From the NCBI RefSeq assembly GCF_041295575.1, contig NZ_CP160452.1, forward strand, positions 186,001 through 250,000: a stretch of DNA of 64,000 bases, given 5' to 3'. The notes beneath the pieces are model-generated. The model ran no database searches. It worked only from the letters and a program-made list of their open reading frames with translations, and was not told the origin of the DNA. Origin of the DNA: Sporosarcina pasteurii. GTDB taxonomy: Bacteria; Bacillota; Bacilli; Bacillales_A; Planococcaceae. Shown piece after piece: positions 34,074 through 42,996 of this stretch (position 1 is its first letter; each line of letters begins with the position of its first letter). Position numbers and translations under genes: made by a program.

Positions 34074-35978
34074 ATGAATAAATTGACTTTAACTAACAAT
34101 CTTCAAGTAAAAGAAAATGGGTCTATTTTCATACAGGAGGATCGTTCACTTATTATTTCAATAGCAGCATTTGGGACACTTAGGAAAGAATTGATTGAAA
34201 ATATCGGGAATGATAGAGTGAAAGGCTTTTTGTTGCGCTATGGATGGAAGTTAGGTGAGAAAGATGCAGAGAAAGTATTAAAGATGAACTTAAATACAAT
34301 AGAAGAAAGAGTTTTATATGGACCAAAATTTCACAAAATGCAAGGGAATGCGAGGGTAGAAGCAACAAAACTAGAGGTTAACAGGGTTTGTGAAAAAAGT
34401 GCTCAATATTCAATTTCCATGGAAGGAATTTGGAGAAATTCTTATGAGGCAGTTGAACATATTGCCCAATTTGGCATAGTGAAAGACCAAAATTGTTATA
34501 CGCTCACTGGTTATGGGAGCGGCTTTTTATCGAAAATATGCAACCAGACGGTAATATTTAAAGAATTAACGTGCGAGGTGCAAGGGCATTCCGAATGTCG
34601 GTGGATTGCTAAATCATTGGATCGGTGGGGGGAGGAAATAAAATCAGAACTTGATTTCTATAAATACACGCCCATTGTGCAAGAATTGGAAAAAACATAT
34701 GAACAACTAGTAGAAGAGAGAGAGAATTTAAATACAAGTATCCTGATTCACGAAAAGTTGACACAGGAGATTCTGCTAGGTAATAATTTGGAGTCGATTG
34801 CAAATATAGTCCATGAAGAAACGGGAATACCAGGTATTATTACGGATAAACGTCACCAAGTACTCGCTTATAAAGGGATTCCCGAAGCGGACCTTGATGA
34901 ACTGAATAGGGACTTTAAGAACTACTTGATGAATACACGAACAGATTTTGCTATTGATAAAAAAGAGCGGCTCATTCAAAATACGGAACTTGTAAAATTA
35001 AATCAGCATAGCCGGCTTGTTACCCCTATCATTCTTCAGAACCGAGTTATAGGATACTGTTCCTTTGTATATCCCGGGAATAAAAAAATAGAACTTAAAA
35101 TCCATAAAATGCTTTTAGAAAGGGTTGCTTCAATAAGCTCTTTATTTCTATTAAATGAAAAAACAAAGTTTGGTGCGGATCAGCGTTTGCGTGAACACTT
35201 TTTTGAAGATATTTTACGCGGCGAATATTTGGATGAAAAAGAGATTTTACGAAAAGGGAACTTAATTCACCTTGATCTGTCAGAGCCATTTCGCATTATT
35301 GCAGTTCAATATCAGTTTAAAGAAAAAGATCTGAAAAATGAGTTAGCCTTTCACGGAAATGTGTTGGAATTAACGTATAAGTATTTCACCGAAAAAAATA
35401 TCGGAATATTAATTACACATAAAGCAAATGGCGTCGTACTATTAATTCCCGAAAAAAATATAATGGACAAGCGGGTCTGCAGAGAGGATTTTTTACGATT
35501 TTTGTCGGAAAATTTTACAGTGGCTCGCTTTTTTGCTGGGATTAGTAAATCTTCGTCACATATCGGAAAAATAAAAGATCGTTATCGTGAAGCATTAACG
35601 GCCCTTCGTATGACCACGAGTAGCAACCAAATCGTGACATTCGAATCGTTAGGCATAATAGGGCCGCTTATTAATCAAAACAATGAAAAAGAAGTTAAAC
35701 AAATTGCTGAACATGCGTTAGGACCCCTTTTGAAAGATTTAGATGAAAAGAAAATAGACTTATTAAAAACACTATATACTTTCCTATCAAATGGCGGGAA
35801 TTTAGAACAAACCGCATTAAATATTGGTCTTTCTCTTAGTGGTTTAAGATATAGGATTTCTAAAATCGAGGAAATGCTTGATAAGGATTTACGTAACCCC
35901 ATCTATATGCATCAACTATTACTTGCCTTACAAATTATCATATTAATAGATGGTATAGATTTGCAGGTAGTGGGTTAA
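34074..35978 (+). CDS. XylR_N-V4R-PucR hybrid regulator, likely phenol-responsive
   Basis: This is a 634-residue regulator. Its N-terminal part (about 20-130) is the XylR_N effector domain and the next (about 130-195) the V4R domain, as in the phenol sensors DmpR and MopR. The zinc site spacing of that family is kept exactly: C141, E164, C167, C175. His87 in FHKMQG and Trp120 in GIWRNS match the phenol-contacting His and Trp. Instead of the sigma-54 AAA+ domain it continues with a PucR/CdaR-type region and an HTH_30 near the C terminus (about 565-625, LEQTALNIGLSLSGLRYRISKIEE). It faces the phenol operon in the same direction. ATG at 34074 follows GGAGG by five bases. Confidence 0.9.
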   Translation: MNKLTLTNNLQVKENGSIFIQEDRSLIISIAAFGTLRKELIENIGNDRVKGFLLRYGWKLGEKDAEKVLKMNLNTIEERVLYGPKFHKMQGNARVEATKLEVNRVCEKSAQYSISMEGIWRNSYEAVEHIAQFGIVKDQNCYTLTGYGSGFLSKICNQTVIFKELTCEVQGHSECRWIAKSLDRWGEEIKSELDFYKYTPIVQELEKTYEQLVEERENLNTSILIHEKLTQEILLGNNLESIANIVHEETGIPGIITDKRHQVLAYKGIPEADLDELNRDFKNYLMNTRTDFAIDKKERLIQNTELVKLNQHSRLVTPIILQNRVIGYCSFVYPGNKKIELKIHKMLLERVASISSLFLLNEKTKFGADQRLREHFFEDILRGEYLDEKEILRKGNLIHLDLSEPFRIIAVQYQFKEKDLKNELAFHGNVLELTYKYFTEKNIGILITHKANGVVLLIPEKNIMDKRVCREDFLRFLSENFTVARFFAGISKSSSHIGKIKDRYREALTALRMTTSSNQIVTFESLGIIGPLINQNNEKEVKQIAEHALGPLLKDLDEKKIDLLKTLYTFLSNGGNLEQTALNIGLSLSGLRYRISKIEEMLDKDLRNPIYMHQLLLALQIIILIDGIDLQVVG

Positions 35979-36033
35979 GGATTAATCTTTTTTTCGTATA
36001 AAGCCCCGCACCTATTAACTAAATATATTAAAG

Positions 36034-36075
36034 AATAAACCTTCATTCCTAGAGGAATGAAGGTTTATTTTTTTG
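36034..36075 (+). terminator. Terminator of the regulator gene
   Basis: AATAAACCTTCATTCC / GGAATGAAGGTTTATT with a TAGA loop and T7 tail. It separates the regulator from the phenol operon, which therefore needs its own promoter. Confidence 0.93.
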
Positions 36076-36100
36076 ATTTAAATATTGAAAACAAACAAAA

Positions 36101-36168
36101 AGGTTTGGAAAAACAATTTTTATTAGAAGGTTTTTGTCATTGTTTTATCCTTTTAGAGTTTGTATTAT
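36101..36168 (+). promoter_or_regulatory. Candidate promoter of the phenol operon
   Basis: TTGTTT (36140-36145), 17 bases, TATTAT (36163-36168): a weak sigma-A promoter. Two AGGTTT motifs at 36101 and 36128 lie just upstream and could be activator half-sites. No -12/-24 sigma-54 element is seen, in line with the regulator lacking the AAA+ domain. Confidence 0.4.
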
Positions 36169-36217
36169 TTGGTTAGTAGCAATTTTCAGAATAAATAAAA
36201 TGGAGGGGAGTTTACTT

Positions 36218-37729
36218 ATGCAAACTGGAAAAGAGTACTTAGAAAGTTTACAAGACGGAAGAGTAGTTTATCTAAATGGTGAAAAGATTGACGACGTCAC
36301 AACACACCCTGCTTATCGAAATTCAGCACAATCCTATGCAAGAATGTATGATGCTTTGCATGATCCTGAAAAGAGTGAGATTTTAACTGCTGAAACGGAA
36401 TTTGGGGATCGAACACATAAGTTTTTTAAAACACCTAAAAGTGCACAAGACTTAGTAGAGGCAAGAGATGCGATTGCAGAATGGTCAAAAATGAACTTTG
36501 GTTTTATGGGGAGAACCCCAGATTATAAAGCATCTTTTACAGGTCATTTGGAAGGGTATGCGGATTACTACGAGGGCTTTGAAGACAATGCAAGGGCATG
36601 GTATAAAAAAGCGACTAAAGAAGTTCCGTTTATTAACCATACGATTATTAATCCGCAAATGGATCGCTCAAAACCTCTTCACGAAAATAAAGATGTGTTC
36701 GTTCGTGCGGTGAAAGAAAGAGATGACGGAATAATTGTAAGCGGTGCCAAAATGGTTGGGACAGCGGCAGCTTTGACAAATTATAACTTTGTAGCCAATT
36801 ATGGCCCGACTGATTTAGGCGGCGGTGATCAAAGTCATGCGTTAATTTTCTTTGTTCCGATGAATGCAGAAGGCGTCAAAATGATTAGCAGACAGTCCTA
36901 TGAGTTAAATGCGATGAAGAACGGCTCGCCATATGATTTTCCATTATCTAGCCGTTTTGATGAAAACGATGCAGTTATTGTTTTGGATAATGTGTTTATT
37001 CCTTGGGAAAATGTGCTTGCTTATAGAAATGTAGAAGTTTCTAATAATTTCTTAAGTCAGTCTGGCTTTGTAAATCGCTTCACATTCCATGGATGTACAC
37101 GACTTGCAGTGAAATTAGACTTTATGTCGGGTCTTCTATTAAAAGCGACAGAGGCTGCAGGAACGCATAATTTCAGAGGTGTGCAGGCGAATATTGGAGA
37201 AGTACTGGCGCTTCGAAATATGTTCTGGGGCTTATCGACAGCAATGGCGACTGAGCCGGAATTTAAGGAAAACGGATTAGCGGTACCTAATGGATTTTAT
37301 GCAAATTCGTATCGTGTATTAGCACCTATGACTTGGGTAAAAGTTAAACAGATTTTTGAACAAGTCATTGCAGGCGGATTAATTCAACTGCCATCCAGTG
37401 CAAATGATTTCTTGAATCCAGATATTCGACCATACCTCGATAAATATTATGGCGGGACGAATATTGAAGCAGTAGATCGGGTGAAGTTAATGAAAATGGT
37501 ATGGGATGCAATTGGCACAGAGTTCGGTGGAAGGCATGAACTATATGAAGTCAATTACGGAGGAAACCATGAAAATATTCGATTGGAAACTTATTTCCAC
37601 GCGTTAGGAACAGGTGCGGCAGATCAGTATAAGTCATTTGTTGATAGTGCGTTAAGTGATTATGACTTAAACGGTTGGACAAATGAGACTTGGAAAAGTA
37701 CAGCTGAGAAAGAAGCAGTCAAACTTTAA
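36218..37729 (+). CDS. pheA: Phenol 2-hydroxylase, FADH2-dependent oxygenase component (HpaB/PheA type)
   Basis: This 503-residue oxygenase of the two-component flavin class hydroxylates a phenol ring to catechol using FADH2 and O2. The class residues Arg99-Thr-Pro-Asp-Tyr103 and His141 (FINHTI), known in HpaB to act on the phenolic oxygen and flavin peroxide, are present. It is similar to both 4-hydroxyphenylacetate 3-monooxygenase and Bacillus/Geobacillus phenol hydroxylase PheA. The catechol meta-pathway downstream lacks homoprotocatechuate enzymes, and the regulator is phenol-type, so phenol is the likely substrate. ATG at 36218 follows GGAGGGGAG. Confidence 0.9.
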   Translation: MQTGKEYLESLQDGRVVYLNGEKIDDVTTHPAYRNSAQSYARMYDALHDPEKSEILTAETEFGDRTHKFFKTPKSAQDLVEARDAIAEWSKMNFGFMGRTPDYKASFTGHLEGYADYYEGFEDNARAWYKKATKEVPFINHTIINPQMDRSKPLHENKDVFVRAVKERDDGIIVSGAKMVGTAAALTNYNFVANYGPTDLGGGDQSHALIFFVPMNAEGVKMISRQSYELNAMKNGSPYDFPLSSRFDENDAVIVLDNVFIPWENVLAYRNVEVSNNFLSQSGFVNRFTFHGCTRLAVKLDFMSGLLLKATEAAGTHNFRGVQANIGEVLALRNMFWGLSTAMATEPEFKENGLAVPNGFYANSYRVLAPMTWVKVKQIFEQVIAGGLIQLPSSANDFLNPDIRPYLDKYYGGTNIEAVDRVKLMKMVWDAIGTEFGGRHELYEVNYGGNHENIRLETYFHALGTGAADQYKSFVDSALSDYDLNGWTNETWKSTAEKEAVKL

Positions 37730-37749
37730 AGAATATAGGAGGTTTTACG

Positions 37750-38232
37750 ATGGATGACCTTAAATTTCGAAAAGCGATGGGTAAATTTGCTTCAGGTGTC
37801 ACGGTAATTACGACAGATTTGGAAGATGATGTTCACGGTATGACTGCAAACGCTTTCATGTCACTTTCCCTTCATCCTAAATTAGTCGTTGTGTCTATAG
37901 ATAATCGGGCACATATGTTGGAGAAAATTAGAAGCAGTAAAAAGTACGCAGTGAATATTTTAGCTGAGGATCAGCAGATTCTATCTATGAACTTTGCGGG
38001 TCAGTTAAAAGAGAACATCGACATTTCATTTGCCACCTTAAGTGGACAGTCCGTTTTAGAGGGTGCAGTTGCACAAGTGACTTGCGAAGTTGTTAATGAA
38101 CATGTAGAAGGCGATCATACGCTCTTTATTGGAAAGGTGACAGATATTCATATAGAAGATCGCGAGCCTTTGCTTTTCTATAATGGGAAATATCGATCCT
38201 TAAAAGAAGAAAAGGTAGTTGAAACTGTCTAG
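37750..38232 (+). CDS. NADH:flavin reductase component (HpaC/PheA2 type)
   Basis: This 160-residue flavin reductase (split-barrel fold) opens with FRKAMGKFASGVTVITT and has GMTANAFMSLSLHPKLVVVSI, typical of partners of two-component monooxygenases. It uses NADH to make the reduced flavin consumed by the hydroxylase encoded 20 bases upstream. AGGAGG lies just before the ATG. Confidence 0.93.
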   Translation: MDDLKFRKAMGKFASGVTVITTDLEDDVHGMTANAFMSLSLHPKLVVVSIDNRAHMLEKIRSSKKYAVNILAEDQQILSMNFAGQLKENIDISFATLSGQSVLEGAVAQVTCEVVNEHVEGDHTLFIGKVTDIHIEDREPLLFYNGKYRSLKEEKVVETV

Positions 38233-38259
38233 GCATTTCTGAACGGGGGGGAGAAATAC

Positions 38260-39078
38260 TTGGAAACGATTTATTTAAATCATTCAACGCAAAACATTGT
38301 ACCGTCTAAAGCAGAATCATGTGTCATTGCTCTTGGCTTTTTTGATGGCATGCATTTAGGCCACCAAGAAGTAATTGAGTCAGCTAAGAGAATTGCTGAA
38401 GAACGTCAACTTACATTCGCGTGCATGAGTTTTTTTCCTCATCCGAAGGAAGTGCTTTTAAGTGGCAGTGAAAAGGTCCAGTATTTGATGCCAATGGCTG
38501 AGAAACAAAAAGTTCTCCATGAAAAGGGCGTCGAAAAGTTTTATATTGTTGAATTTAACAGGCGATTTGCCTCACTATCGCCAAAGCAATTTGTCTATGA
38601 ATATCTTCTTCAATATGGTGTCGAACATGTCGTGGCCGGTTTTGATTTCACCTATGGTTACCGTGGAGAAGGGCATATGGGGAGATTGGCAGAAGATGCG
38701 GACGGGAAATTAGATGTTTTGAAAGTTGAGGAAGTTGGATGTAAGGGCCAGAAAATCAGTTCGACATTAATTAGAAAGCTGATTTGTTCTGGAAGAATGG
38801 ATTTGATTGAAGAATATTTGGGTAGATCTTATGAGTTGGCGGGGAAAATCCGGGTTAATAATGATGTATTTAATATAGTCATTGACCCTTATTATTTGCT
38901 GCCGGCTTCTGGTGAATACGAGGTACTTGTCAAAATGGGAGTTGCAGAATGGGTTCAAACAGCCACTGTGGTAGATGGAAAAGTAATCTTGCAAAAATAT
39001 GACAGTCAGCAACATTTCTTACACGACTTTACAAATGTAAGGCTTGAGTGGAAGAGGTGCTTAGTGCCAGTTTCTTGA
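38260..39078 (+). CDS. Stand-alone FAD synthetase domain protein (RibF N-terminal-like)
   Basis: This 272-residue protein has the FMN adenylyltransferase fold: ALGFFDGMHLGHQEVI (nucleotide HxGH-like motif), CMSFFPHPKEVL, and GFDFTYGYRGEGHMG, then ISSTLIRKLI for the ISSTxIR motif. The C-terminal part (about 190-272) has lost the riboflavin kinase signature G-x-PTAN, so it is probably only an FAD synthetase. The cell will have a normal bifunctional RibF elsewhere; this copy sits between the hydroxylase pair and the dioxygenase and would raise FAD for the FADH2-using hydroxylase. It starts with TTG after GGGGGGAG. Confidence 0.87.
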   Translation: METIYLNHSTQNIVPSKAESCVIALGFFDGMHLGHQEVIESAKRIAEERQLTFACMSFFPHPKEVLLSGSEKVQYLMPMAEKQKVLHEKGVEKFYIVEFNRRFASLSPKQFVYEYLLQYGVEHVVAGFDFTYGYRGEGHMGRLAEDADGKLDVLKVEEVGCKGQKISSTLIRKLICSGRMDLIEEYLGRSYELAGKIRVNNDVFNIVIDPYYLLPASGEYEVLVKMGVAEWVQTATVVDGKVILQKYDSQQHFLHDFTNVRLEWKRCLVPVS

Positions 39079-39157
39079 GTGCTAAGTTGTAGGCAAGACT
39101 ATCAAACTCTGGGGTAAAAGCAAGACAATATACAAGGAAAATTAGGGGGTATTTTTA

Positions 39158-40129
39158 ATGGCAAATTTTGATGTAGCGCAGTTAGCGCACGTGGAACTAT
39201 TCTCTCCAAAACCAGAAGAAACGGTTAAGTTTTTTACAGATTTAATGGGCTTGCAAGTAACGGAAAAACAAGGACAATCCGTCTATTTAAGAGCATATGA
39301 AGATTTTTACCACCATACATTAAAAATCACGGAAGCGAAAGAAGCAGGAATGGCACATACTGCGTGGCGGGCAAGTTCAAAAGAAGCGTTAGAACGCAGA
39401 GTACAATCACTTGAAAAAAGCGGTTATGGAAAGGGCTGGAATAAGGGAGATTTAGGCCATGGTCCAGCTTACGAATTCCAAACACCGGACGGACATAATA
39501 TGGAATTGCTTTGGGATGTTGAGTATTACGAGGCGCCTGAAGATCAGAAAACAAAACTTAAAAGCCGTCCGCAGAAGAGACCGAATATTGGGGTTCCGGC
39601 AAGACGTTTGGATCATGTCAACCTGATGACAAGCGACGTGACGAAAAATAAAAACTTCATGATCGATGAGTTGGGCTTTAAATTACGTGAACATGTTGTT
39701 TTGGATAATGGCGCTGAATTGGGGGCTTGGCTAAGTGTAAGTCCACTTGTACATGAAATTGCAGTAATGGCTGACCAGGGCGGACATAAAGGCCGTTTCC
39801 ACCATATTGCTTACTGGTATGGTTATCCACAACATCTTATGGATTTAGCGGATTTATTTGCAGAAAATGGCATTGAAATTGAATCTGGTCCTGCGAAGCA
39901 TGGAGTCAGCCAAGCGTACTTTATGTATGTGTATGAGCCAGGCGGAAATAGAGTTGAGTTGTTCGGTGATTCGGGTTACTTAATTCAAGATCCAGACTGG
40001 AAACCGGTTAAATGGACGGAAGATAGTCTTGCTGAAGCGATTGTGTGGTACGGAGGGGACCTTCCGGAGCAATACTTCACATATGGAACACCTAATAAGG
40101 AATCAAAAATTATTTTACCAATCTCTTAA
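39158..40129 (+). CDS. pheB: Catechol 2,3-dioxygenase (extradiol, PheB/XylE type)
   Basis: This 323-residue Fe(II) extradiol dioxygenase opens catechol to 2-hydroxymuconate semialdehyde. Metal ligands are His153 (RRLDHVNLM), His215 or His216 (RFHHIAYW) and Glu267 (NRVELFG), the spacing of classical catechol 2,3-dioxygenases. It is distinct from the catE product at 6.7 kb. AGGGGG precedes the ATG. No XylT-type ferredoxin for reactivating the oxidised iron is encoded in the operon. Confidence 0.93.
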   Translation: MANFDVAQLAHVELFSPKPEETVKFFTDLMGLQVTEKQGQSVYLRAYEDFYHHTLKITEAKEAGMAHTAWRASSKEALERRVQSLEKSGYGKGWNKGDLGHGPAYEFQTPDGHNMELLWDVEYYEAPEDQKTKLKSRPQKRPNIGVPARRLDHVNLMTSDVTKNKNFMIDELGFKLREHVVLDNGAELGAWLSVSPLVHEIAVMADQGGHKGRFHHIAYWYGYPQHLMDLADLFAENGIEIESGPAKHGVSQAYFMYVYEPGGNRVELFGDSGYLIQDPDWKPVKWTEDSLAEAIVWYGGDLPEQYFTYGTPNKESKIILPIS

Positions 40130-40160
40130 GCACAATAGCTAGAAGAGGGTTCTATAAACG

Positions 40161-40217
40161 AGTAGAGGACCGCGTAGTTGGCTTGTACAGCTTGAAAAGT
40201 GACGCATGTCCTCTACT
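40161..40217 (+). other. Intra-operon hairpin between dioxygenase and hydratase
   Basis: AGTAGAGGAC and GTCCTCTACT form a perfect 10-bp stem around a 37-base loop, followed by TTTTG. It may reduce transcription or protect upstream mRNA, separating upper and lower pathway genes. Confidence 0.6.
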
Positions 40218-40264
40218 TTTGATAAGTCTAGCAAAAGCAGGGTGAAGGTACAGGAGGAATTAGT

Positions 40265-41038
40265 ATGGTTGTTCAATTAAGTGCCGAACGTTTATTAAAA
40301 GCTGAAAAAAGTAAGCGGGCAATTTCGCCGCTGACAGATGATTATGCAACGCTCACAGTTGATGAAGCTTACGCGATTCAATTAGAACAAATTCGTGAAA
40401 AAGTTGAAAAGGGCTCCGTCATTGTTGGAAAGAAAATTGGTTTAACAAGTAAAGTGATGCAAAATATGTTTCAAGTAAATGAACCGGATTACGGACATTT
40501 ATTAGATGACATGATTTTACTTGATGGTGAAACCGTATCACTAGAAGACTTTATCCAGCCTAAGTTGGAGTTCGAAATTGCTTTTGTACTGAAGAAAGAT
40601 TTAAAAGGTCCTGGTGTCACAGTGATAGACGTGCTTGAAGCGACGGATTATATCGCCCCGGCATTTGAAATCATCGACAGCCGCATACGCGATTGGGAAA
40701 TTAAATTTGAAGATACGGTTGCGGATAACGGCTCTTCTGCAAGAGCAATATTGGGCGGTAAACCAACAAATATTGAGGATGTCGATTTAGCGCATATCGG
40801 CATGGTTGTTTACCGAAATGGAAAGTTTTTGGATAGTGCCGCAGGTGCAGCTGTGTTAGGGAACCCTGCACGCGCGGTTGCATGGTTGGCAAATGCATTG
40901 GGCAAATATGATATTTCTTTGTATGCAGGAGAAATGGTATTATCCGGCGCACTTTCAGCGGCAGTGCCAATCGAAAAAGGAGATACCTTTACAGCTGAGT
41001 TCGCGCATATTGGTTCAGTTTCTGCAACGTTTCAATAA
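40265..41038 (+). CDS. dmpE: 2-oxopent-4-enoate hydratase (DmpE/XylJ)
   Basis: This 257-residue enzyme adds water to 2-hydroxypenta-2,4-dienoate to give 4-hydroxy-2-oxovalerate. Family motifs are GKKIGLTSKVMQNMFQVNEPDYG, FIQPKLEFEIAFVLKKDL and IIDSRIRDWEIKFEDTVADN, the RIxDWKIK pattern that separates DmpE from its decarboxylase paralogue DmpH. The paralogue is at 42997. AGGAGG-type site before ATG. Confidence 0.92.
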   Translation: MVVQLSAERLLKAEKSKRAISPLTDDYATLTVDEAYAIQLEQIREKVEKGSVIVGKKIGLTSKVMQNMFQVNEPDYGHLLDDMILLDGETVSLEDFIQPKLEFEIAFVLKKDLKGPGVTVIDVLEATDYIAPAFEIIDSRIRDWEIKFEDTVADNGSSARAILGGKPTNIEDVDLAHIGMVVYRNGKFLDSAAGAAVLGNPARAVAWLANALGKYDISLYAGEMVLSGALSAAVPIEKGDTFTAEFAHIGSVSATFQ

Positions 41039-41056
41039 GAAAGAGGGGGTTGAAGA

Positions 41057-41932
41057 ATGAAAAAATACAAAGTTGGTATTATCGGCTCAGGAAATATTGG
41101 CACTGATTTAATGTATAAAATCGAACGAAGCCCTTATTTAGAAATGAGTGTCATGGTCGGAATTGACCCGGCATCTGAAGGGCTCAAGCTTGCAAAAGAG
41201 CGTGGTTATCAAACTTTTGATAATGGTATAGATGGACTTATGGAAAATCCAAATCTATTTGATATTGTTTTTGATGCAACAAGTGCGAAAGCGCATTTAC
41301 GTCATGCCGAGTTATTACAATCAATTGATAAAAAGTTGATTGATTTAACGCCTGCAGCAATTGGACCATTTGTTGTGCCAACTGCAAACCTCGATGAACA
41401 CTTAAATGCTGTCAACATTAATATGGTCACTTGCGGTGGACAAGCGACGATTCCAATCGTTCACGCGATTAGCAAAGTGGCTTCCGTAGAGTACGCTGAA
41501 ATTGTCGCCACCGTTTCAAGTAAAAGTGCTGGACCAGGTACACGCGCCAATATTGATGAATTTACACGGACGACGTCAAATGCGATTGAGGTAATTGGCC
41601 GTGCGAAAAAAGGAAAAGCTATTATTATTTTAAACCCGGCTGAACCGCCGATTATTATGCGTGACACAATCAATGTGCTCGTTGATGAAGAAGGAAAAGA
41701 AGAAGCAATTATTGCCTCTATTAAAGAAACAGTTGAAGCCGTTCAAACTTATGTACCGGGCTATCGTTTACGCGGAGAGCCAATTTTTAATGGTAAACAA
41801 GTAACTGTTTTTATTGAAGTTGAAGGAGCGGGAGATTATTTCCCGAAGTACTCAGGAAATCTAGATATTATGACCGCTGCGGCGACAAAAGTTGCGGATG
41901 AAATTGCTAAAAAGCAGTTAGCTTTAGTATAA
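41057..41932 (+). CDS. dmpF: Acylating acetaldehyde dehydrogenase (DmpF/XylQ)
   Basis: This 291-residue enzyme oxidises acetaldehyde with CoA and NAD+ to acetyl-CoA. It has the nucleotide fold [19 protein letters not shown], catalytic Cys126 in [14 protein letters not shown], and RDTINVLV further on. It forms a substrate-channelling complex with the aldolase encoded 16 bases downstream. AGAGGGGG precedes the ATG. Confidence 0.95.
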   Translation: MKKYKVGIIGSGNIGTDLMYKIERSPYLEMSVMVGIDPASEGLKLAKERGYQTFDNGIDGLMENPNLFDIVFDATSAKAHLRHAELLQSIDKKLIDLTPAAIGPFVVPTANLDEHLNAVNINMVTCGGQATIPIVHAISKVASVEYAEIVATVSSKSAGPGTRANIDEFTRTTSNAIEVIGRAKKGKAIIILNPAEPPIIMRDTINVLVDEEGKEEAIIASIKETVEAVQTYVPGYRLRGEPIFNGKQVTVFIEVEGAGDYFPKYSGNLDIMTAAATKVADEIAKKQLALV

Positions 41933-41947
41933 AAATTTAGAGGCGGG

Positions 41948-42970
41948 GTGCTAGTTATGAAACGGGATCTACATATTGTGGACGTTACGTTAAGAGATGG
42001 AAGTCACGCTGTCAGGCACTCATTTACAGAACAGCAAGTGCGTGATGTAGCAAAAGGATTAGATCAAGCTGGCATTGAATATTTCGAAGTATCGCACGGC
42101 GATGGACTGGGCGGTTCTTCTTTACAATATGGTTTTTCAGCAGTGAATGAATTGAAGTTAATTGAGGCAGCGTCAGATGTTTGCAGTCAAGCAAAAGCAG
42201 CTGTCCTTTTGGTGCCGGGAATCGGAACGAAAGATGACCTTGAAGATGCAGTAAAAGCCGGTGCGAAAATGGTTCGGGTTGCGACACATGTCACAGAAGC
42301 AGACGTTGCAAAACAACATATTGAACTCGGAAGAAACCTTGGCTTAAAAACGGTCGGCTTTCTAATGATGGCGCATATGGCACCGCCTGAAAAAATTGTA
42401 GAACAGGCAAAATTGTTTGAAAGTTACGGAGCTGAAATTGTTTATGTAACTGATTCGGCAGGTGCGCTTTTACCGCATGAAGTAACAGAACGTGTATCAG
42501 CACTTAAAGAAAACTTATCCTGTGAAATCGGGTTCCATGCGCATAATAACTTATCACTCGCGACCGCAAACACGATGGCGGCGGTCGAAGCAGGCGCAAC
42601 TTATATTGACGGCAGTTTACGCTGCTTAGGTGCTGGCAGCGGGAATGCACAAACGGAAGTGCTGACTGCAGTCTTTGATCGACTTGGCTATAAGACTGGC
42701 GTAGACCTTTATCCAATTATGGATGTCGCAAACGACGTTGTTGCAAAGTTAATGCCAAGACCTCAAGAAGTAACAAAAGCAAGTTTAATTATGGGGTATT
42801 CAGGCGTGTATTCAAGCTTCTTATTATTTGCGCAAGAAGCTGCCAAGAAATTCAATGTCGATGAACGCGACATATTGGTTGAACTTGGCAAAATGCAAGC
42901 AGTTGGTGGCCAAGAAGATTTAATTACTGAAGTGGCAAGAGAACTAGCAAATCAACAACTGACAGTTTAA
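41948..42970 (+). CDS. dmpG: 4-hydroxy-2-oxovalerate aldolase (DmpG/XylK)
   Basis: This 340-residue TIM-barrel aldolase cleaves 4-hydroxy-2-oxovalerate to pyruvate and acetaldehyde. VDVTLRDGSHAVRHSF holds the metal Asp and Arg, and GFHAHNNLSLATANTMAAVEAG the metal-binding His pair. The product acetaldehyde passes to the DmpF subunit. The predicted start is at 41948, with ATG at 41957 closer to the GAGGCGGGG site as an alternative. Confidence 0.95.
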   Translation: MLVMKRDLHIVDVTLRDGSHAVRHSFTEQQVRDVAKGLDQAGIEYFEVSHGDGLGGSSLQYGFSAVNELKLIEAASDVCSQAKAAVLLVPGIGTKDDLEDAVKAGAKMVRVATHVTEADVAKQHIELGRNLGLKTVGFLMMAHMAPPEKIVEQAKLFESYGAEIVYVTDSAGALLPHEVTERVSALKENLSCEIGFHAHNNLSLATANTMAAVEAGATYIDGSLRCLGAGSGNAQTEVLTAVFDRLGYKTGVDLYPIMDVANDVVAKLMPRPQEVTKASLIMGYSGVYSSFLLFAQEAAKKFNVDERDILVELGKMQAVGGQEDLITEVARELANQQLTV

Positions 42971-42996
42971 CTAATAATACGAGAAGGTGATATATC

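Noticed and set aside
36080..36217. Sigma-54 promoter expected from the XylR_N-type regulator
   Set aside because: No GG-N10-GC element is present, and the regulator lacks the AAA+ domain needed for sigma-54.
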